Source: Synechococcus sp. CC9605 (GTDB lineage: Bacteria; Cyanobacteriota; Cyanobacteriia; PCC-6307; Cyanobiaceae). Taken from it: a DNA stretch of 64,000 nt. The number at the start of each line of letters is the position of its first letter. Position 1 is the first letter of the stretch. Shown here piece by piece: positions 1 to 9,525 of the stretch. Location: the NCBI RefSeq assembly GCF_000012625.1, contig NC_007516.1, positions 186,001 through 250,000 on the forward strand. Direction: 5' to 3'. The position numbers and the translations under genes are program-made. The notes below the pieces were generated by a model, which had not been told where the DNA came from, searched no databases, and was given only the letters and a program-made list of their open reading frames with translations.

Positions 1-284
1 ATTGCAGCCGCTGCACCAAGCTCACGCCCGATTACGTGAACACAGCCACGGGGTTGGAGCTTCACCGCTTCCACTGGCTGGAGGGTGATCATGAGATCGG
101 CGCCATCCAGGGGGGCTGGAATCATCTGGTGGATGTGCAGGCTCCACCGGAGTCCGAGCAGGCTGCTCCAATGCTGCACTGGACCCTGGGTGGCCCCTGG
201 TTCCGCGAACAGCGCACCATGGGTGGCCCTCTGGCTGCTGAATGGTTCAGCGCCCGCGACGATGCAATGAAACTCTGGGATTGA
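1..284 (+). CDS. C-terminal end of a protein cut by the window edge, possibly a glycosyltransferase
   Basis: Only the last 93 or so residues are visible. The reading frame is open from base 3 and ends in TGA at 282-284. A GTG at 36 exists, but the frame continues upstream of it with sensible sequence (SRCTKLTPDY), so I treat this as the tail of a longer gene. The segment LHWTLGGPWF resembles a motif I associate with sugar-transferase-like proteins, but this is a weak recollection. The stop overlaps the kdsB start (TGATG), so the two genes are probably co-transcribed, which would fit a role in surface-sugar metabolism. Function is not established from the visible part. Confidence 0.7.
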   Translation, partial: CSRCTKLTPDYVNTATGLELHRFHWLEGDHEIGAIQGGWNHLVDVQAPPESEQAAPMLHWTLGGPWFREQRTMGGPLAAEWFSARDDAMKLWD

Positions 285-1063
285 TGGCGATTCGTAAGTG
301 TGTGGTGGCCGTTCCGGCCCGGCTTCAGTCATCTCGACTCCCCAACAAGGTGCTGGCCGACATCGGCGGTAAGCCGATGATTCAGCGCGTGCTGGAACGC
401 TGCAGTGAGGCTCAGGGTGTTGAAGCGGTGGTGCTGTGCACCGACAGCACCGAACTTCAGACCCTGGCTGAGGGTTGGGGGTTCCCAGTGTTGATGACGT
501 CGGAATCCTGCAACTCCGGCAGTGAGCGCATCGCATCGGTGGCTCACCCTCTGATGGCCCTGGGCTGGGGCGATGCGGATCCTGTGGCTGAAGAGACCGC
601 AGTGATCAACGTTCAGGGCGATCAACCGTTCATCGAACCTGCTGTGATCGATGCCATGGCCGAGGAATTTCGGAGTCAGGATCCTGTGCCGGCGGTCGTG
701 ACCCCCGTCTACGGGCTGAAGCCCGAATCGGTCCACAATCCCAATGTGGTGAAGACCCTGCTGGCCCATGACGGCCGTGCGCTCTATTTCTCACGGTCCG
801 CCATCCCCCACGTGCGGGATATAGCTGAGGCGGATTGGCATCAGCACACCACCTACTGGGGGCATGTGGGCATGTACGGCTTCCGGGGAGATGTATTGGC
901 TGCATGGGATCAGCTGCCGGCCTCACCGCTGGAGGATCTGGAACGGCTCGAACAGCTGCGGCTGATCGAGGCCGGCCTCACCATTGCCACCTTCCGGGTC
1001 GAGGGCACCTCGTTGTCGGTGGACACCGCCGAACAGCTGGAGCAGGCCCGGGCGATGGTCTGA
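284..1063 (+). CDS. kdsB: 3-deoxy-manno-octulosonate cytidylyltransferase (CMP-Kdo synthetase)
   Basis: This cytoplasmic enzyme activates Kdo with CTP to CMP-Kdo for transfer into lipopolysaccharide or another glycan. The 259-aa product has the usual length (E. coli KdsB is 248 aa). Near the N-terminus it shows the nucleotide-binding motif VPARLQSSRLPNK, and around residue 108 the NVQGDQPF motif of the family. I chose ATG 284 because it begins MAIRKCVVAVPAR, which fits the family, and because it overlaps the upstream stop as TGATG. An in-frame GTG at 242 would add an unlikely 14-residue extension inside the upstream gene. kdsC and kdsD lie 2.3 kb downstream on the other strand. Confidence 0.95.
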   Translation: MAIRKCVVAVPARLQSSRLPNKVLADIGGKPMIQRVLERCSEAQGVEAVVLCTDSTELQTLAEGWGFPVLMTSESCNSGSERIASVAHPLMALGWGDADPVAEETAVINVQGDQPFIEPAVIDAMAEEFRSQDPVPAVVTPVYGLKPESVHNPNVVKTLLAHDGRALYFSRSAIPHVRDIAEADWHQHTTYWGHVGMYGFRGDVLAAWDQLPASPLEDLERLEQLRLIEAGLTIATFRVEGTSLSVDTAEQLEQARAMV

Positions 1064-1137
1064 GTCGCTGACGCAACCGCAAAAGATCAATACCTTGAGG
1101 CTTCAGCTCACACCCCCTCCATTGGGGTTGAAGTCTC

Positions 1138-3327
1138 GTGTCTGATCTGAAGTGCCCGTTTAGTGGTCATACCGGAGCCGTCACCGCATCGGCCCATACG
1201 GGAAACCGCCAGTGGTGGCCCATTCAGATTGACCTTGGCCTCCTGCACCAGCACCATCCGGCCTCGAATCCATTGGGGGACACTTTCGACTACCCCGCTG
1301 CCTTTGCTGGCTTGGATCTGGAGGCCTTGAAGGCAGATCTGGCGGCACTGATGACCGACTCCCAGGACTGGTGGCCAGCGGACTGGGGACACTACGGCGG
1401 TCTGTTCATTCGCATGGCCTGGCACAGCGCTGGCACCTACCGCGGCGCGGATGGTCGCGGTGGCGCCGGTCATGGCAACCAACGCTTCGCACCTCTCAAT
1501 AGCTGGCCAGACAACACCAACCTCGACAAGGCACGACGGTTGCTCTGGCCGCTGAAGCGGAAGTACGGCAATGCCATCTCATGGGCTGACTTGATCATCC
1601 TCAGCGGCAATGTGGCGCTGGAATCCATGGGGTTTCGCACGTTCGGTTTCGCCGGCGGCCGCACCGATATTTGGCAGCCCGAAGAGGATGTGTTCTGGGG
1701 CAAGGAAACCGAGTGGCTCTCCGATGAGCGCCACACCACTGAGGGAGCGCTTGATCAGCCCCTGGCGGCAGTTGAGATGGGGTTGGTCTACGTCAACCCT
1801 GAGGGCCCCCACGGCCATCCGGATCCAGTGGCCTCCGGTCCAGACGTCAGGGATACCTTCGCGCGGATGGGGATGACTATGGAAGAGACCGTTGCCCTTG
1901 TCGCTGGTGGCCACACCTTCGGTAAATGTCACGGTGCGGCGCCAGTGTCACAGCTGGAGGCGGAACCGGAGGGGGCAGAACTTCATCAGCAGGGCCTGGG
2001 TTGGCACAACCGCTTCGAGAGCGGCAAGGGGGAGCACACCATCACCAGTGGCATCGAAGGCGCCTGGAAACCCCATCCCACCCGGTGGGACCAGGGCTAC
2101 TTCGAGATGATGTTCACCTACGAATGGGAATTGACCAAGAGTCCGGCGGGAGCCTGGCAGTGGGTGGCCAAAGATGTGAAGCCGGAGCACATGATTCCGG
2201 ATGCCCATGTCCCCGGTCGTGCGTCGGCGCCGATCATGACCACAGCGGATCTGTCACTGCGTCATGACCCGCTGATGGAGCCGGTGGCCCGTCGTTTCCA
2301 TCAGGATCAGGACGCTTTCGCTGATGCGTTTGCTCGGGCCTGGTTCAAGCTCACCCACAGGGATTTGGGGCCCCGGGCTCTTTATCTGGGTGCCGATGTG
2401 CCGGAGGAGATTCAGATCTGGCAGGACCCCGTTCCAGCCTTGGATCATCCCTTGATCGGTGCGGTCGAGATTAAAGCCTTGAAGCAGAAGCTTCTGGCCA
2501 CCGGTTGCAGTGTCGGTGCGTTGGTGGCCACTGCATGGGGGGCTGCTTCAACATTCCGTGGATCCGATCGACGCGGTGGTGCCAATGGCGGCCGGATCCG
2601 CTTTCAACCTCAAAACACCTGGGAAGTGAACGATCCCGAGCAGTTGCGCAGTGTCCTTCAGACGCTAGAGACGGTGCAGCAGCAGTTCAATGCTGAAGCC
2701 ACCGGTGGTCAACGGGTGTCCATGGCGGATTTGATCGTGCTGGCCGGATCCGCTGCTGTGGAGCAGGCTGCTGCTGCCGGCGGTCACAGCGTGACAGTGC
2801 CGTTCTTGCCCGGACGGATGGACGCGTCCGCGGATCAGACCGATACCGCATCGTTCAATCTGCTCAAGCCGATTGCCGATGGTTTCCGGAACTGGCAGCG
2901 CAGTGGGCTGCCGCTTCGCGCGGAAGAGTGCCTGGTGGACCGTGCCCAACAGCTCGGCCTCAGTGCACCGGAGATGACGGTGCTGCTGGCCGGCTTGCGG
3001 GTTTTGGGAGCCAACAACGGCGGCAACCGCCAAGGGGTCTTGACCGATCGCGTTGGCGTGTTGAGCAACGATTTCTGCGTGAATCTGCTCGATATGTCGA
3101 TCCGTTGGTCGCCGACCAGCGAGGCGATGGAGGGTTACATCGGTCGGGATGCCCAAGGCTCCGAGCGTTGGACCGCCAGCCGTGCCGATCTGGTGTTTGG
3201 CTCCAACAGTCAGCTGCGAGCCATCGTGGAGGTGTACGCCCAGGATGATGGCGCCAGTCGTTTTGTCAGCGACTTCGTTCAGGCCTGGGTGAAGGTGATG
3301 AACCTCGATCGCTTCGATGTTCGTTGA
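1138..3327 (+). CDS. katG: Catalase-peroxidase KatG
   Basis: This bifunctional haem enzyme removes hydrogen peroxide in the cytoplasm. The 729-aa length and two-domain layout are typical, with an N-terminal haem domain and a C-terminal non-haem copy. The catalytic set is intact. Distal Arg92, Trp95 and His96 lie in [13 protein letters not shown], and proximal His259 is in AGGHTFGK. Trp95, Tyr218 (LVYVNPEGP) and Met244 (FARM, 26 residues after the Tyr) can form the Met-Tyr-Trp cross-link needed for catalase activity. The start is a [14 protein letters not shown] is the expected N-terminus. The gene sits between kdsB and the convergent kdsC, with only 13 nt before the kdsC end, so it looks like a single-gene unit placed inside a Kdo neighbourhood. 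Confidence 0.97.
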   Translation: MSDLKCPFSGHTGAVTASAHTGNRQWWPIQIDLGLLHQHHPASNPLGDTFDYPAAFAGLDLEALKADLAALMTDSQDWWPADWGHYGGLFIRMAWHSAGTYRGADGRGGAGHGNQRFAPLNSWPDNTNLDKARRLLWPLKRKYGNAISWADLIILSGNVALESMGFRTFGFAGGRTDIWQPEEDVFWGKETEWLSDERHTTEGALDQPLAAVEMGLVYVNPEGPHGHPDPVASGPDVRDTFARMGMTMEETVALVAGGHTFGKCHGAAPVSQLEAEPEGAELHQQGLGWHNRFESGKGEHTITSGIEGAWKPHPTRWDQGYFEMMFTYEWELTKSPAGAWQWVAKDVKPEHMIPDAHVPGRASAPIMTTADLSLRHDPLMEPVARRFHQDQDAFADAFARAWFKLTHRDLGPRALYLGADVPEEIQIWQDPVPALDHPLIGAVEIKALKQKLLATGCSVGALVATAWGAASTFRGSDRRGGANGGRIRFQPQNTWEVNDPEQLRSVLQTLETVQQQFNAEATGGQRVSMADLIVLAGSAAVEQAAAAGGHSVTVPFLPGRMDASADQTDTASFNLLKPIADGFRNWQRSGLPLRAEECLVDRAQQLGLSAPEMTVLLAGLRVLGANNGGNRQGVLTDRVGVLSNDFCVNLLDMSIRWSPTSEAMEGYIGRDAQGSERWTASRADLVFGSNSQLRAIVEVYAQDDGASRFVSDFVQAWVKVMNLDRFDVR

Positions 3328-3340
3328 GGGATCCCATCCT

Positions 3341-3892
3341 TCAGTCGTTGCGGTCTTTCCAACCGTCGCGGCTCAGTCGTCCCCAGCGTCCACGCTCCTG
3401 AAGGATTCGCTCCGCCAGCTCCCGGACGGCTCCATGGCCGCCTTGGCGGCGGAGCACCGCATCGGCTCCGCAACGAACGGGCCGACAGGCATCGGCGGGT
3501 GCAAATAACAGCCCGACCACCGGCCGAACGGCCAGATCGTTGAGGTCATCTCCGACAAAGGCCGTTTTCTGGGCGCTCACCCCCAGTTGGTTCTGAAGGG
3601 CCGTGAGGGCGGCAGGCTTGTCCTTGATTCCCACAAGGCAATGGCTGATGCCCAGTTGCCGTGCCCGCACCTCCGTCGCTCCTCCTTGACCACCACTGAG
3701 AAAGGCGATGTGAAGCCCCGCCTGTTGCAGCAGGCGGATGCCAAGGCCATCGCGGACATCGAAGCGCTTGCTCAGTTGCCCCGCGGCGTCAAACCAGAGG
3801 CCCCCATCGGTGAGCACACCATCAACATCCAGCACAAGCAGCTGAATCGATCTGAGGCGGCGCCGCAGCAACCACCAGCGCAGTTTGTTCAC
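3341..3892 (-). CDS. kdsC: 3-deoxy-manno-octulosonate-8-phosphate phosphatase (KdsC, HAD family)
   Basis: The enzyme dephosphorylates Kdo-8-phosphate to Kdo. The 183-aa product is a short C0-type HAD phosphatase, about the length of known KdsC. It carries DVDGVLTDG with nucleophile Asp22 and Asp24 near the N-terminus, SGG as motif II, and VGDDLNDL as motif IV. The start is GTG at 3892 (MNKLRWW), which overlaps the kdsD stop in a GTGA arrangement. A longer frame reaches 4087 but only by running antiphase through kdsD, so it is rejected. Translation is probably coupled to kdsD. Confidence 0.93.
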   Translation of the reverse strand: MNKLRWWLLRRRLRSIQLLVLDVDGVLTDGGLWFDAAGQLSKRFDVRDGLGIRLLQQAGLHIAFLSGGQGGATEVRARQLGISHCLVGIKDKPAALTALQNQLGVSAQKTAFVGDDLNDLAVRPVVGLLFAPADACRPVRCGADAVLRRQGGHGAVRELAERILQERGRWGRLSRDGWKDRND

Positions 3893-4902
3893 GCGAGTCC
3901 GGCCTGAACTAGATCGTGCAGGCGCAGCAAGCCCATCAGCTGTTTGTCTTGATTCACCACGGGAAGCACGGAGATGGGTTTCCGCCGGTTGCGTTCCATC
4001 TGCTCCAGGGCCTTCACCACCAGTACATCGGTCTGCACCGTGATCGGATCGGCAGTCATCAGATCCTTCGCTGTCAGATGGGTCCATGTCTCAGCACCGT
4101 GATCCTGAAGGGCACGGCGTAGATCTCCATCCGTGAGGATCCCGAGAAGGCTTCCTGGGCTGTCTGGGTTTTCGACCCAACCACTGCCGATTCCGTCGCG
4201 TGTCAGGCCGCCGATCACCTCGGGTAGTGGGGTGTGGGGTTGCAGGGGGTGCAGTTGGCTGGCGGGCACCATCAGGTCGGAGGCCGTGAGGGTGAGCTGT
4301 TTGCCAAGGGATCCGGCGGGGTGATTCAAGGCGAAATCCGCTGGCGAGATGCCCCTTCGTTCCATCCAGACCGCAGCCAGGGCGTCGCCGATCGCCATGG
4401 CCACCGCGGTGCTGGCAGTGGGAGCCAAATTCAGGGGACACACCTCACGGTCAACGCTGGCTTCCAGCACCACGTCACTGCCGCGAGCCAAGGAGGAGTC
4501 AGCACGTCCGACGATGGCGATTCGCCCGGTTCCGCGTCGGGTCAGATGGGGCAGCACCTCCAGCAGTTCGGTGGTCTCTCCGCTGTTCGAGAGCAGCAGG
4601 CAGACGTCTTCGGCGGCTACCACACCCAGATCGCCATGCAGTGCGTCGGTGGGATTGAGGAACAGGGCCATGAGCCCGATCGAAGAGAACGTGGCTGCGA
4701 TCTTGCGGGCCACGATGCCGCTTTTGCCCACACCGGTTATCACCAGCTTGGCCTTGCGGTTTGCACAGCGATCCAGGAGAGCAAGAGCGGCTTCCACCTG
4801 GTCGCTGCTCAAGCGTGCGGCAGCAGTGGCGATCGCTGAGGCTTCCTCCTCAAGGCAGCGGGTGAGTGCGGACAAGGACCTGATCCGTGATGATCGGCCC
4901 AT
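3889..4902 (-). CDS. kdsD: D-arabinose-5-phosphate isomerase (KdsD/KpsF family)
   Basis: The enzyme converts ribulose-5-phosphate to arabinose-5-phosphate, the first committed precursor of Kdo. The product of about 337 aa has an N-terminal SIS sugar-isomerase domain, with VITGVGKSGIVARKIAATFSS and LLLSNSGETTELLEV as the sugar-phosphate loops. Two C-terminal CBS domains follow, with motifs around DLMVPASQL and DLMTADPITV. I chose ATG 4902 (MGRSSRIRS); an ATG at 4977 would extend into the divergent cca gene. The gene is upstream of and coupled to kdsC. kdsA and the Kdo transferase are not in this window. Confidence 0.93.
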   Translation of the reverse strand: MGRSSRIRSLSALTRCLEEEASAIATAAARLSSDQVEAALALLDRCANRKAKLVITGVGKSGIVARKIAATFSSIGLMALFLNPTDALHGDLGVVAAEDVCLLLSNSGETTELLEVLPHLTRRGTGRIAIVGRADSSLARGSDVVLEASVDREVCPLNLAPTASTAVAMAIGDALAAVWMERRGISPADFALNHPAGSLGKQLTLTASDLMVPASQLHPLQPHTPLPEVIGGLTRDGIGSGWVENPDSPGSLLGILTDGDLRRALQDHGAETWTHLTAKDLMTADPITVQTDVLVVKALEQMERNRRKPISVLPVVNQDKQLMGLLRLHDLVQAGLA

Positions 4903-4920
4903 TCTCCTGCACGCCCCGCA

Positions 4921-6132
4921 ATGGATCTTCCAGGTGTGCCGTCTTCCGTTCTGGAGGCGTTGCAGCGTGCTGGGCAATCACGCGACGTTCGTTGTCTGGC
5001 CCTGGTTGGCGGCGTTGTCCGTGATCAGCTGCTGCATCAGCGTTGTGGTCGCTCTTGGTCGGGTGTTCCTGATCTGGACTGGGTGGTCGAGGGTGATGCC
5101 GCTGCCCTGGTGGCGGAGCTGGTCGTTCAGGTGGGCTCTGAACGCATCAGCGGTGTTCAGGAGCATGGGGCCTTCGGAACGGTGGCATTTCAGCTGGATG
5201 GGATTCCGCTTGATCTGGCCACAGCGCGACAGGAGCACTACCCCGCGCCAGCCGAGAATCCCATCGTGCGAGCCGGCACCCTCGAGGCTGACCTTGCTCG
5301 CCGGGATTTCACGATCAATGCCATGGCCCTCGATCTGGTGGCCGGTGAGCTGATCGATCTCCACCATGGCCAGGAGGACCTGGCCTCAGGCCAGATCCGC
5401 TTTCTGCACGCGGGCAGCGTTCAGGACGACCCAACCCGGGTCATTCGAGCTGCCCGTTACGCCGCTCGGCTGGGTTTCGAGCTTGCGAAGGAAAGCCGTG
5501 AGCAGATCCGCAGCACCATGCAGCAGTGGCCCTGGGCCTGGGGCCAGGGCGATGCGGCGTTGACCGCACCGCCGGCCCTGGCCAGTCGACTGCGGATGGA
5601 GTTGGAGCGGCTGCTGGAGCGGGAACCCTGGCCGCAGGCGTTGGACCTGTTGGAGCAGTGGCAAGCACTGCCGCTGTTGGACGCCCAACTTCAGCGGGAT
5701 CCTGGGCGCACCCAGCGGCTGCATTGGGCCCGACGTCTGGGTCTCCCGTTAATGCCGGCGCTGCTTGCAGGAGCAGCCGATCCAGTCGCACTCGCGGAAC
5801 GGTTGCAGATTCCTGGTAAGCAACAGCAATGGTTGAAACAGTGCGGGGCCCTCTGCGACTGGCTGATGGACAACCCCCCGGTCCTGCAGGCCAGCCCATC
5901 GATCTGGTCGACGGCCCTTGAGCAGAAGGGTTGGCAGCCGGAGGCCGTGGCCCTGGCGGTCACCCTTCGGCCGAAGCAATGGAGACCGCTGCTGCGCTGG
6001 TGGGGCCGTTGGCGCAGGATTCAGGCGCCGCAGACCGCGCGTAACCTGATCGCTGCGGGTTGGCAGCCGGGGCCGGCGATCGGGGAGGAGTTGCGCAGGC
6101 AGCGCAGTGCAGCGCAGGACCGCAGCCGATGA
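4921..6132 (+). CDS. cca: CCA-adding tRNA nucleotidyltransferase / poly(A) polymerase family
   Basis: This is a class II nucleotidyltransferase that adds or repairs the CCA end of tRNAs. The one tRNA in this window lacks an encoded CCA, so such an activity is needed. The 403-aa protein shows the head-domain motif LVGGVVRDQLL, then PDLDWVVEGD with the metal-binding aspartates, RRDFTINAMALD, and the DDPTRVIRAARYAARLGF motif of the neck domain. Some cyanobacteria split CCA and A addition between two homologues, and I cannot decide that here. The gene is divergent from kdsD, with starts 18 nt apart, and overlaps the next gene by ATGA. Confidence 0.9.
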   Translation: MDLPGVPSSVLEALQRAGQSRDVRCLALVGGVVRDQLLHQRCGRSWSGVPDLDWVVEGDAAALVAELVVQVGSERISGVQEHGAFGTVAFQLDGIPLDLATARQEHYPAPAENPIVRAGTLEADLARRDFTINAMALDLVAGELIDLHHGQEDLASGQIRFLHAGSVQDDPTRVIRAARYAARLGFELAKESREQIRSTMQQWPWAWGQGDAALTAPPALASRLRMELERLLEREPWPQALDLLEQWQALPLLDAQLQRDPGRTQRLHWARRLGLPLMPALLAGAADPVALAERLQIPGKQQQWLKQCGALCDWLMDNPPVLQASPSIWSTALEQKGWQPEAVALAVTLRPKQWRPLLRWWGRWRRIQAPQTARNLIAAGWQPGPAIGEELRRQRSAAQDRSR

Positions 6133-7553
6133 AACGCAGCTGGATCGTGGTGGTGGCTGCCGTCTGTCTGGCCTTTGGTTTGCGGGCTTTGGTGTTGATC
6201 GATGCCACGGCGCTTTGGAGCGATGAGCTCTACAGCGTCGGCAAGAGTTTTCAGCCCAGTTTCAGCCACCTTTTGGCCATGCTGCGGGAGGACACCCATC
6301 CCCCGGCCTATTACGGCTTGCTCTGGCTCTGGGGGCATCTGGTCGGTCAGAGCCCAGTCAGCCTGCGCTTCCTGTCCTGGTTGGCTTATCTGGCGGGTGG
6401 CCTGGTCATGGTCCGTCAGGCGATGGCCCTTGGCCATGCCGGCACTCGGGCCAGGGTGGGAGCGGTCGCAGCGCTCTTGGCCTTTTGCAGTCCTTATCCG
6501 GTTCGGTTCGCGATCGAGGGCAAGAGCTATGCCGTGCTGGTGCTGCTGGTGGCTCTGGCCTGGTGGTGGCGCCGTTCCGCCCATCCCGTCGCTTACGGGG
6601 CGGTGGCCGGGCTGGCCGGACTGACCCACTTCTATGGGTTGTTTCTGGTGCTGGCGGCCGCGGCATGGGATGGCTGGCGACGCCGCTGGAGCTTTTTTAC
6701 CGCCGCCTTGATCGGAGTCATCCCGGCCTTGGCCTGGATGACTTATGCCGCGGACTATCTCTTCAGCTCCCGGGCCGGCAGTTGGATCGGTGTGCCGGAT
6801 TACGCCTTAGTGGAGGAAACCTTGGCTCGCGGCCTTGGTCTCTGGCCGTTGCCCAAATTGGCTCTGATCCTGCTGTTGCTGGTGGTGTTGCGGCGTTGGG
6901 GAGGGCTGCGTCGGGTGCCGTGGCCGGCTTGGAATCTTCTCGATCGAAGCGGTCTGATCCCGTCCCTGCTGATGGTTCTTGGGGTGGTTGTCGTGTCGTT
7001 TGTGAAGCCGATGGCCTTCAGCCGCTACTTCGTCGTGTTGCTGCCGGCGGTGGTGCCCGTTCTGGCCGTGCAGATCGGTGCTTTTGAGCTGAACCGCTTC
7101 GGCCGCGGCTGCGGTCTGATCATCCCGGTGCTGCTGGTGGTCAGCTGGTGGGGGCCAGGGTTCAGCGAGCTCGATGCAGGCGCCGGTGGTGTTCGGGAAC
7201 AGGACCAGTTTCGTCTGATCAGCCAGCGGACCATGGGACTTGAGGATCGCTACAGCCCCAGGCCGCGACTGTTCAACCTCAGTGATCGGATGGAGGCGGC
7301 AATGGGCCGGATTCCCTTGCCTTCATCCCCATGGGGGGGGAAGGGGGATCTAAAGCAACGGCTGCAGGGGCCGGATCTGCCCAGGCAGCTCTGGCTGGCC
7401 AGCAGTGGGCCGCCGCCCGCCATGGAGCGCAAGCTCAAACCCCTGCAATCACGGGTTGAGAAGGTGGGGTATCGCTGTGACCCACAGGCCACCGACCTCA
7501 CCCATGCCCGGTTGTTGCATTGCCGATCCGAAGCCATGGGCCCTTCTGAGTGA
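6129..7553 (+). CDS. Polytopic membrane glycosyltransferase of the GT-C fold (GT39/ArnT-like)
   Basis: This 474-aa membrane protein has about ten hydrophobic segments. Its N-terminal periplasmic loop carries the acidic SDELYS motif, followed by DTHPPAYYGLLW, which together are typical of GT-C enzymes using polyprenyl-phosphate sugars (family GT39/PMT/ArnT). Donor and acceptor cannot be read from sequence. ATG 6129 overlaps the cca stop (ATGA). A longer frame from 6060 lies inside cca and is rejected. The last 56 nt overlap the convergent NDH-SelD gene, an unusually long tail-to-tail overlap. A role in glycosylating a lipid, protein or surface glycan is inferred. Confidence 0.8.
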   Translation: MKRSWIVVVAAVCLAFGLRALVLIDATALWSDELYSVGKSFQPSFSHLLAMLREDTHPPAYYGLLWLWGHLVGQSPVSLRFLSWLAYLAGGLVMVRQAMALGHAGTRARVGAVAALLAFCSPYPVRFAIEGKSYAVLVLLVALAWWWRRSAHPVAYGAVAGLAGLTHFYGLFLVLAAAAWDGWRRRWSFFTAALIGVIPALAWMTYAADYLFSSRAGSWIGVPDYALVEETLARGLGLWPLPKLALILLLLVVLRRWGGLRRVPWPAWNLLDRSGLIPSLLMVLGVVVVSFVKPMAFSRYFVVLLPAVVPVLAVQIGAFELNRFGRGCGLIIPVLLVVSWWGPGFSELDAGAGGVREQDQFRLISQRTMGLEDRYSPRPRLFNLSDRMEAAMGRIPLPSSPWGGKGDLKQRLQGPDLPRQLWLASSGPPPAMERKLKPLQSRVEKVGYRCDPQATDLTHARLLHCRSEAMGPSE

Positions 7554-9525
7554 GTTGTGCCGCGGCTTTGCTGCTGCACGCCAGCAGCAGCGGGCCGCAG
7601 GTCTGCGGGTCCACCAGCAGCTCCAGCAAGGCTGCGGATGGGGGCTGTTGCAGCTGAACCGGGCCGTCCAGCCAGCACCAGGCGGTCCGGTTGGAGGGGG
7701 CCAGGGTGCTGGAGATGCCGCGTTCGAACAGGTCAAGCGCACCGGAGTAAGCCGGGATGGCAGCTCCGTTCAGCAAGATCTTGAGCCCTGTTCTGTTCTG
7801 GAGCATCTCGCCCAGGTGGCCAAGCAGGCCGAAACCGGTGATGTCGGTGCAGGCGTGAATGTCCCCTCGAACCGGCTCAAGCTGCTCAAGCAGCGTGTGC
7901 TGGCTGCCGGCCATGCCTTTCAGCGCAGCATCCAGATCAGTCGCCTTGGTGGCGCCGGTCATGGCCCCTGCAAACAGCACTCCGGTGCCGAGGGGGCGGC
8001 TGATCAGTAGGGCATCACCGGGTTGCAGCCCAGATTTCAGCCAGGGTGATTGGCTGCTTCTGCCGTTCACCGAGAGGGTGATCTGCACCCCGAGGCTTGC
8101 TGGGAGGGGTGATGCGCTGCGGGACTCCATCGTGTGTCCACCGATCAGCTCAGCGCCCTGTTCATCCAGAACCGAGCGGATTCCGGCCAGGGTCTGAACC
8201 AGCAGCTCCTGCTGCTCATTAGCCGGCACCATCGGCAGAGTGATCGTTGCCATGGCGCTGGAGACACGGGCACCGCAAGCCCAGAGATCCGAGCAGGCAT
8301 GCAGGGCCGTCAAGCGGCCGTTCAGCCAGGGGTCACTCACCAGGGCTGGAAAGCCATCCACGCTTTGCAGCAACTCTTCGCTGCCAGGGAGATGGGCGGC
8401 GTCTTCCGGTTGTCCCCCCAGTCCCACCCGCTCCAGAGCAGCGGCCAGGGGTTGGGCCGGCAATTTGGCCGCGCAACCCCGGCAGGTCATCGGAGCTGCA
8501 TCAGCCATCGTTGCTGGCTGCTGAAAGCCGGCCATGAAGGCATGATCGATGCGTTGCTTCAGACGCCAAAGCAGGGGGGATGGCCCCAGTCGCCACCTCC
8601 CCCATCGCGCCCAGGCGGCATCTTCATGGCTCCCAATCAGTTGCAGGGCCTCTCGCTGGGGATGCCAGGGGCGTAGTTGTTGGCCCTGACAGGCTGCCTC
8701 CAGATTGGCGGCCAAGGGGCGTCCGGCTCGCACGGCCCACACCCCGGATGCCGGCCGGGGTTCTGTGCTGATCACGGCACAGTCTCCGCTGGCGAACAGG
8801 CACGGATGGCCTTCCACCCTCAGGCAGCGATCGGTGCGGATTCGGCCATCGCGATCCAGCGGTAGACCGCTCACCGCCAGCCAGGCAGGCCCCTGACTTC
8901 CGGTGCAGAGCAGGCTGGGTCCCCCGTAATCGCGTTCGTCGTCGATCAAGGCGATCTTCGCCCGTTGCAGCACCTTCTGCACAGTTGGATCCAGTTGTCC
9001 GCAGCGCTGTTGCAGTTGCAGCGCTCGCTGCGGCCAGCGGCGACGCAGCGCCAAGATAACTTCCAGACCGGCAGCTCCCGCGCCGATCACCCTCAGAGGC
9101 TTGGGGTCGCATGGGTCTTCGCTCTCGAGAAAGGCGAGAGAGGTTTCCAACGGCTTGATCGGAACACCTGTGGCACTCGGTCTGCTGACGCCCCCCACAT
9201 CCAGGCTGAGCCAATCGAAGTGGAGTGCCGGGCGTTTGCGCAGTCTCAGGCATCTGTCCTGAGGGTCCAATCCAGTGATTTCCGCCTCCACGAAGGCCAC
9301 CCCGGCCTGGTCACACAGCTGGCGCAGATCGATGGCGAGCTCGTCGAGCTGATAGAGGCCTGCGATCCACCCCGGCACCATGCCGGAATACAGGGTTGTG
9401 CTGCTGCGGTTCACCAGCACGATGCTCTGCCTGGGCCGCTGCTCTGGCTTCATGGCCCAGCGTTTCAGCACGAGTGCATGGCTGTGCCCTCCGCCGGCCA
9501 TGACCAGCATGCCACCCCTGCTCAT
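7498..9525 (-). CDS. selD: NDH-like FAD oxidoreductase fused to selenide, water dikinase (SelD)
   Basis: This 675-aa fusion has two parts. Residues 1-335 are a pyridine-nucleotide-disulfide oxidoreductase domain, with an N-terminal VMAGGGHSH dinucleotide-binding motif, a second GAGAAGLE motif near 148-155, and a SGDCAV flavin motif near 246-251. Residues 345-675 are SelD, which makes selenophosphate from selenide and ATP. In the SelD part, Cys351 and Lys354 align with the catalytic Cys17/Lys20 pair of E. coli SelD, Asp374 and Asp389 fit the metal-binding aspartates, and TDITGFGLLGHL is intact. Fusions of this kind are known in cyanobacteria; the oxidoreductase may supply reduced selenium. It overlaps galE by ATGA and the GT-C gene by 56 nt. 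Confidence 0.93.
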   Translation of the reverse strand: MSRGGMLVMAGGGHSHALVLKRWAMKPEQRPRQSIVLVNRSSTTLYSGMVPGWIAGLYQLDELAIDLRQLCDQAGVAFVEAEITGLDPQDRCLRLRKRPALHFDWLSLDVGGVSRPSATGVPIKPLETSLAFLESEDPCDPKPLRVIGAGAAGLEVILALRRRWPQRALQLQQRCGQLDPTVQKVLQRAKIALIDDERDYGGPSLLCTGSQGPAWLAVSGLPLDRDGRIRTDRCLRVEGHPCLFASGDCAVISTEPRPASGVWAVRAGRPLAANLEAACQGQQLRPWHPQREALQLIGSHEDAAWARWGRWRLGPSPLLWRLKQRIDHAFMAGFQQPATMADAAPMTCRGCAAKLPAQPLAAALERVGLGGQPEDAAHLPGSEELLQSVDGFPALVSDPWLNGRLTALHACSDLWACGARVSSAMATITLPMVPANEQQELLVQTLAGIRSVLDEQGAELIGGHTMESRSASPLPASLGVQITLSVNGRSSQSPWLKSGLQPGDALLISRPLGTGVLFAGAMTGATKATDLDAALKGMAGSQHTLLEQLEPVRGDIHACTDITGFGLLGHLGEMLQNRTGLKILLNGAAIPAYSGALDLFERGISSTLAPSNRTAWCWLDGPVQLQQPPSAALLELLVDPQTCGPLLLACSSKAAAQLTQKGPWLRIGNATTGHG

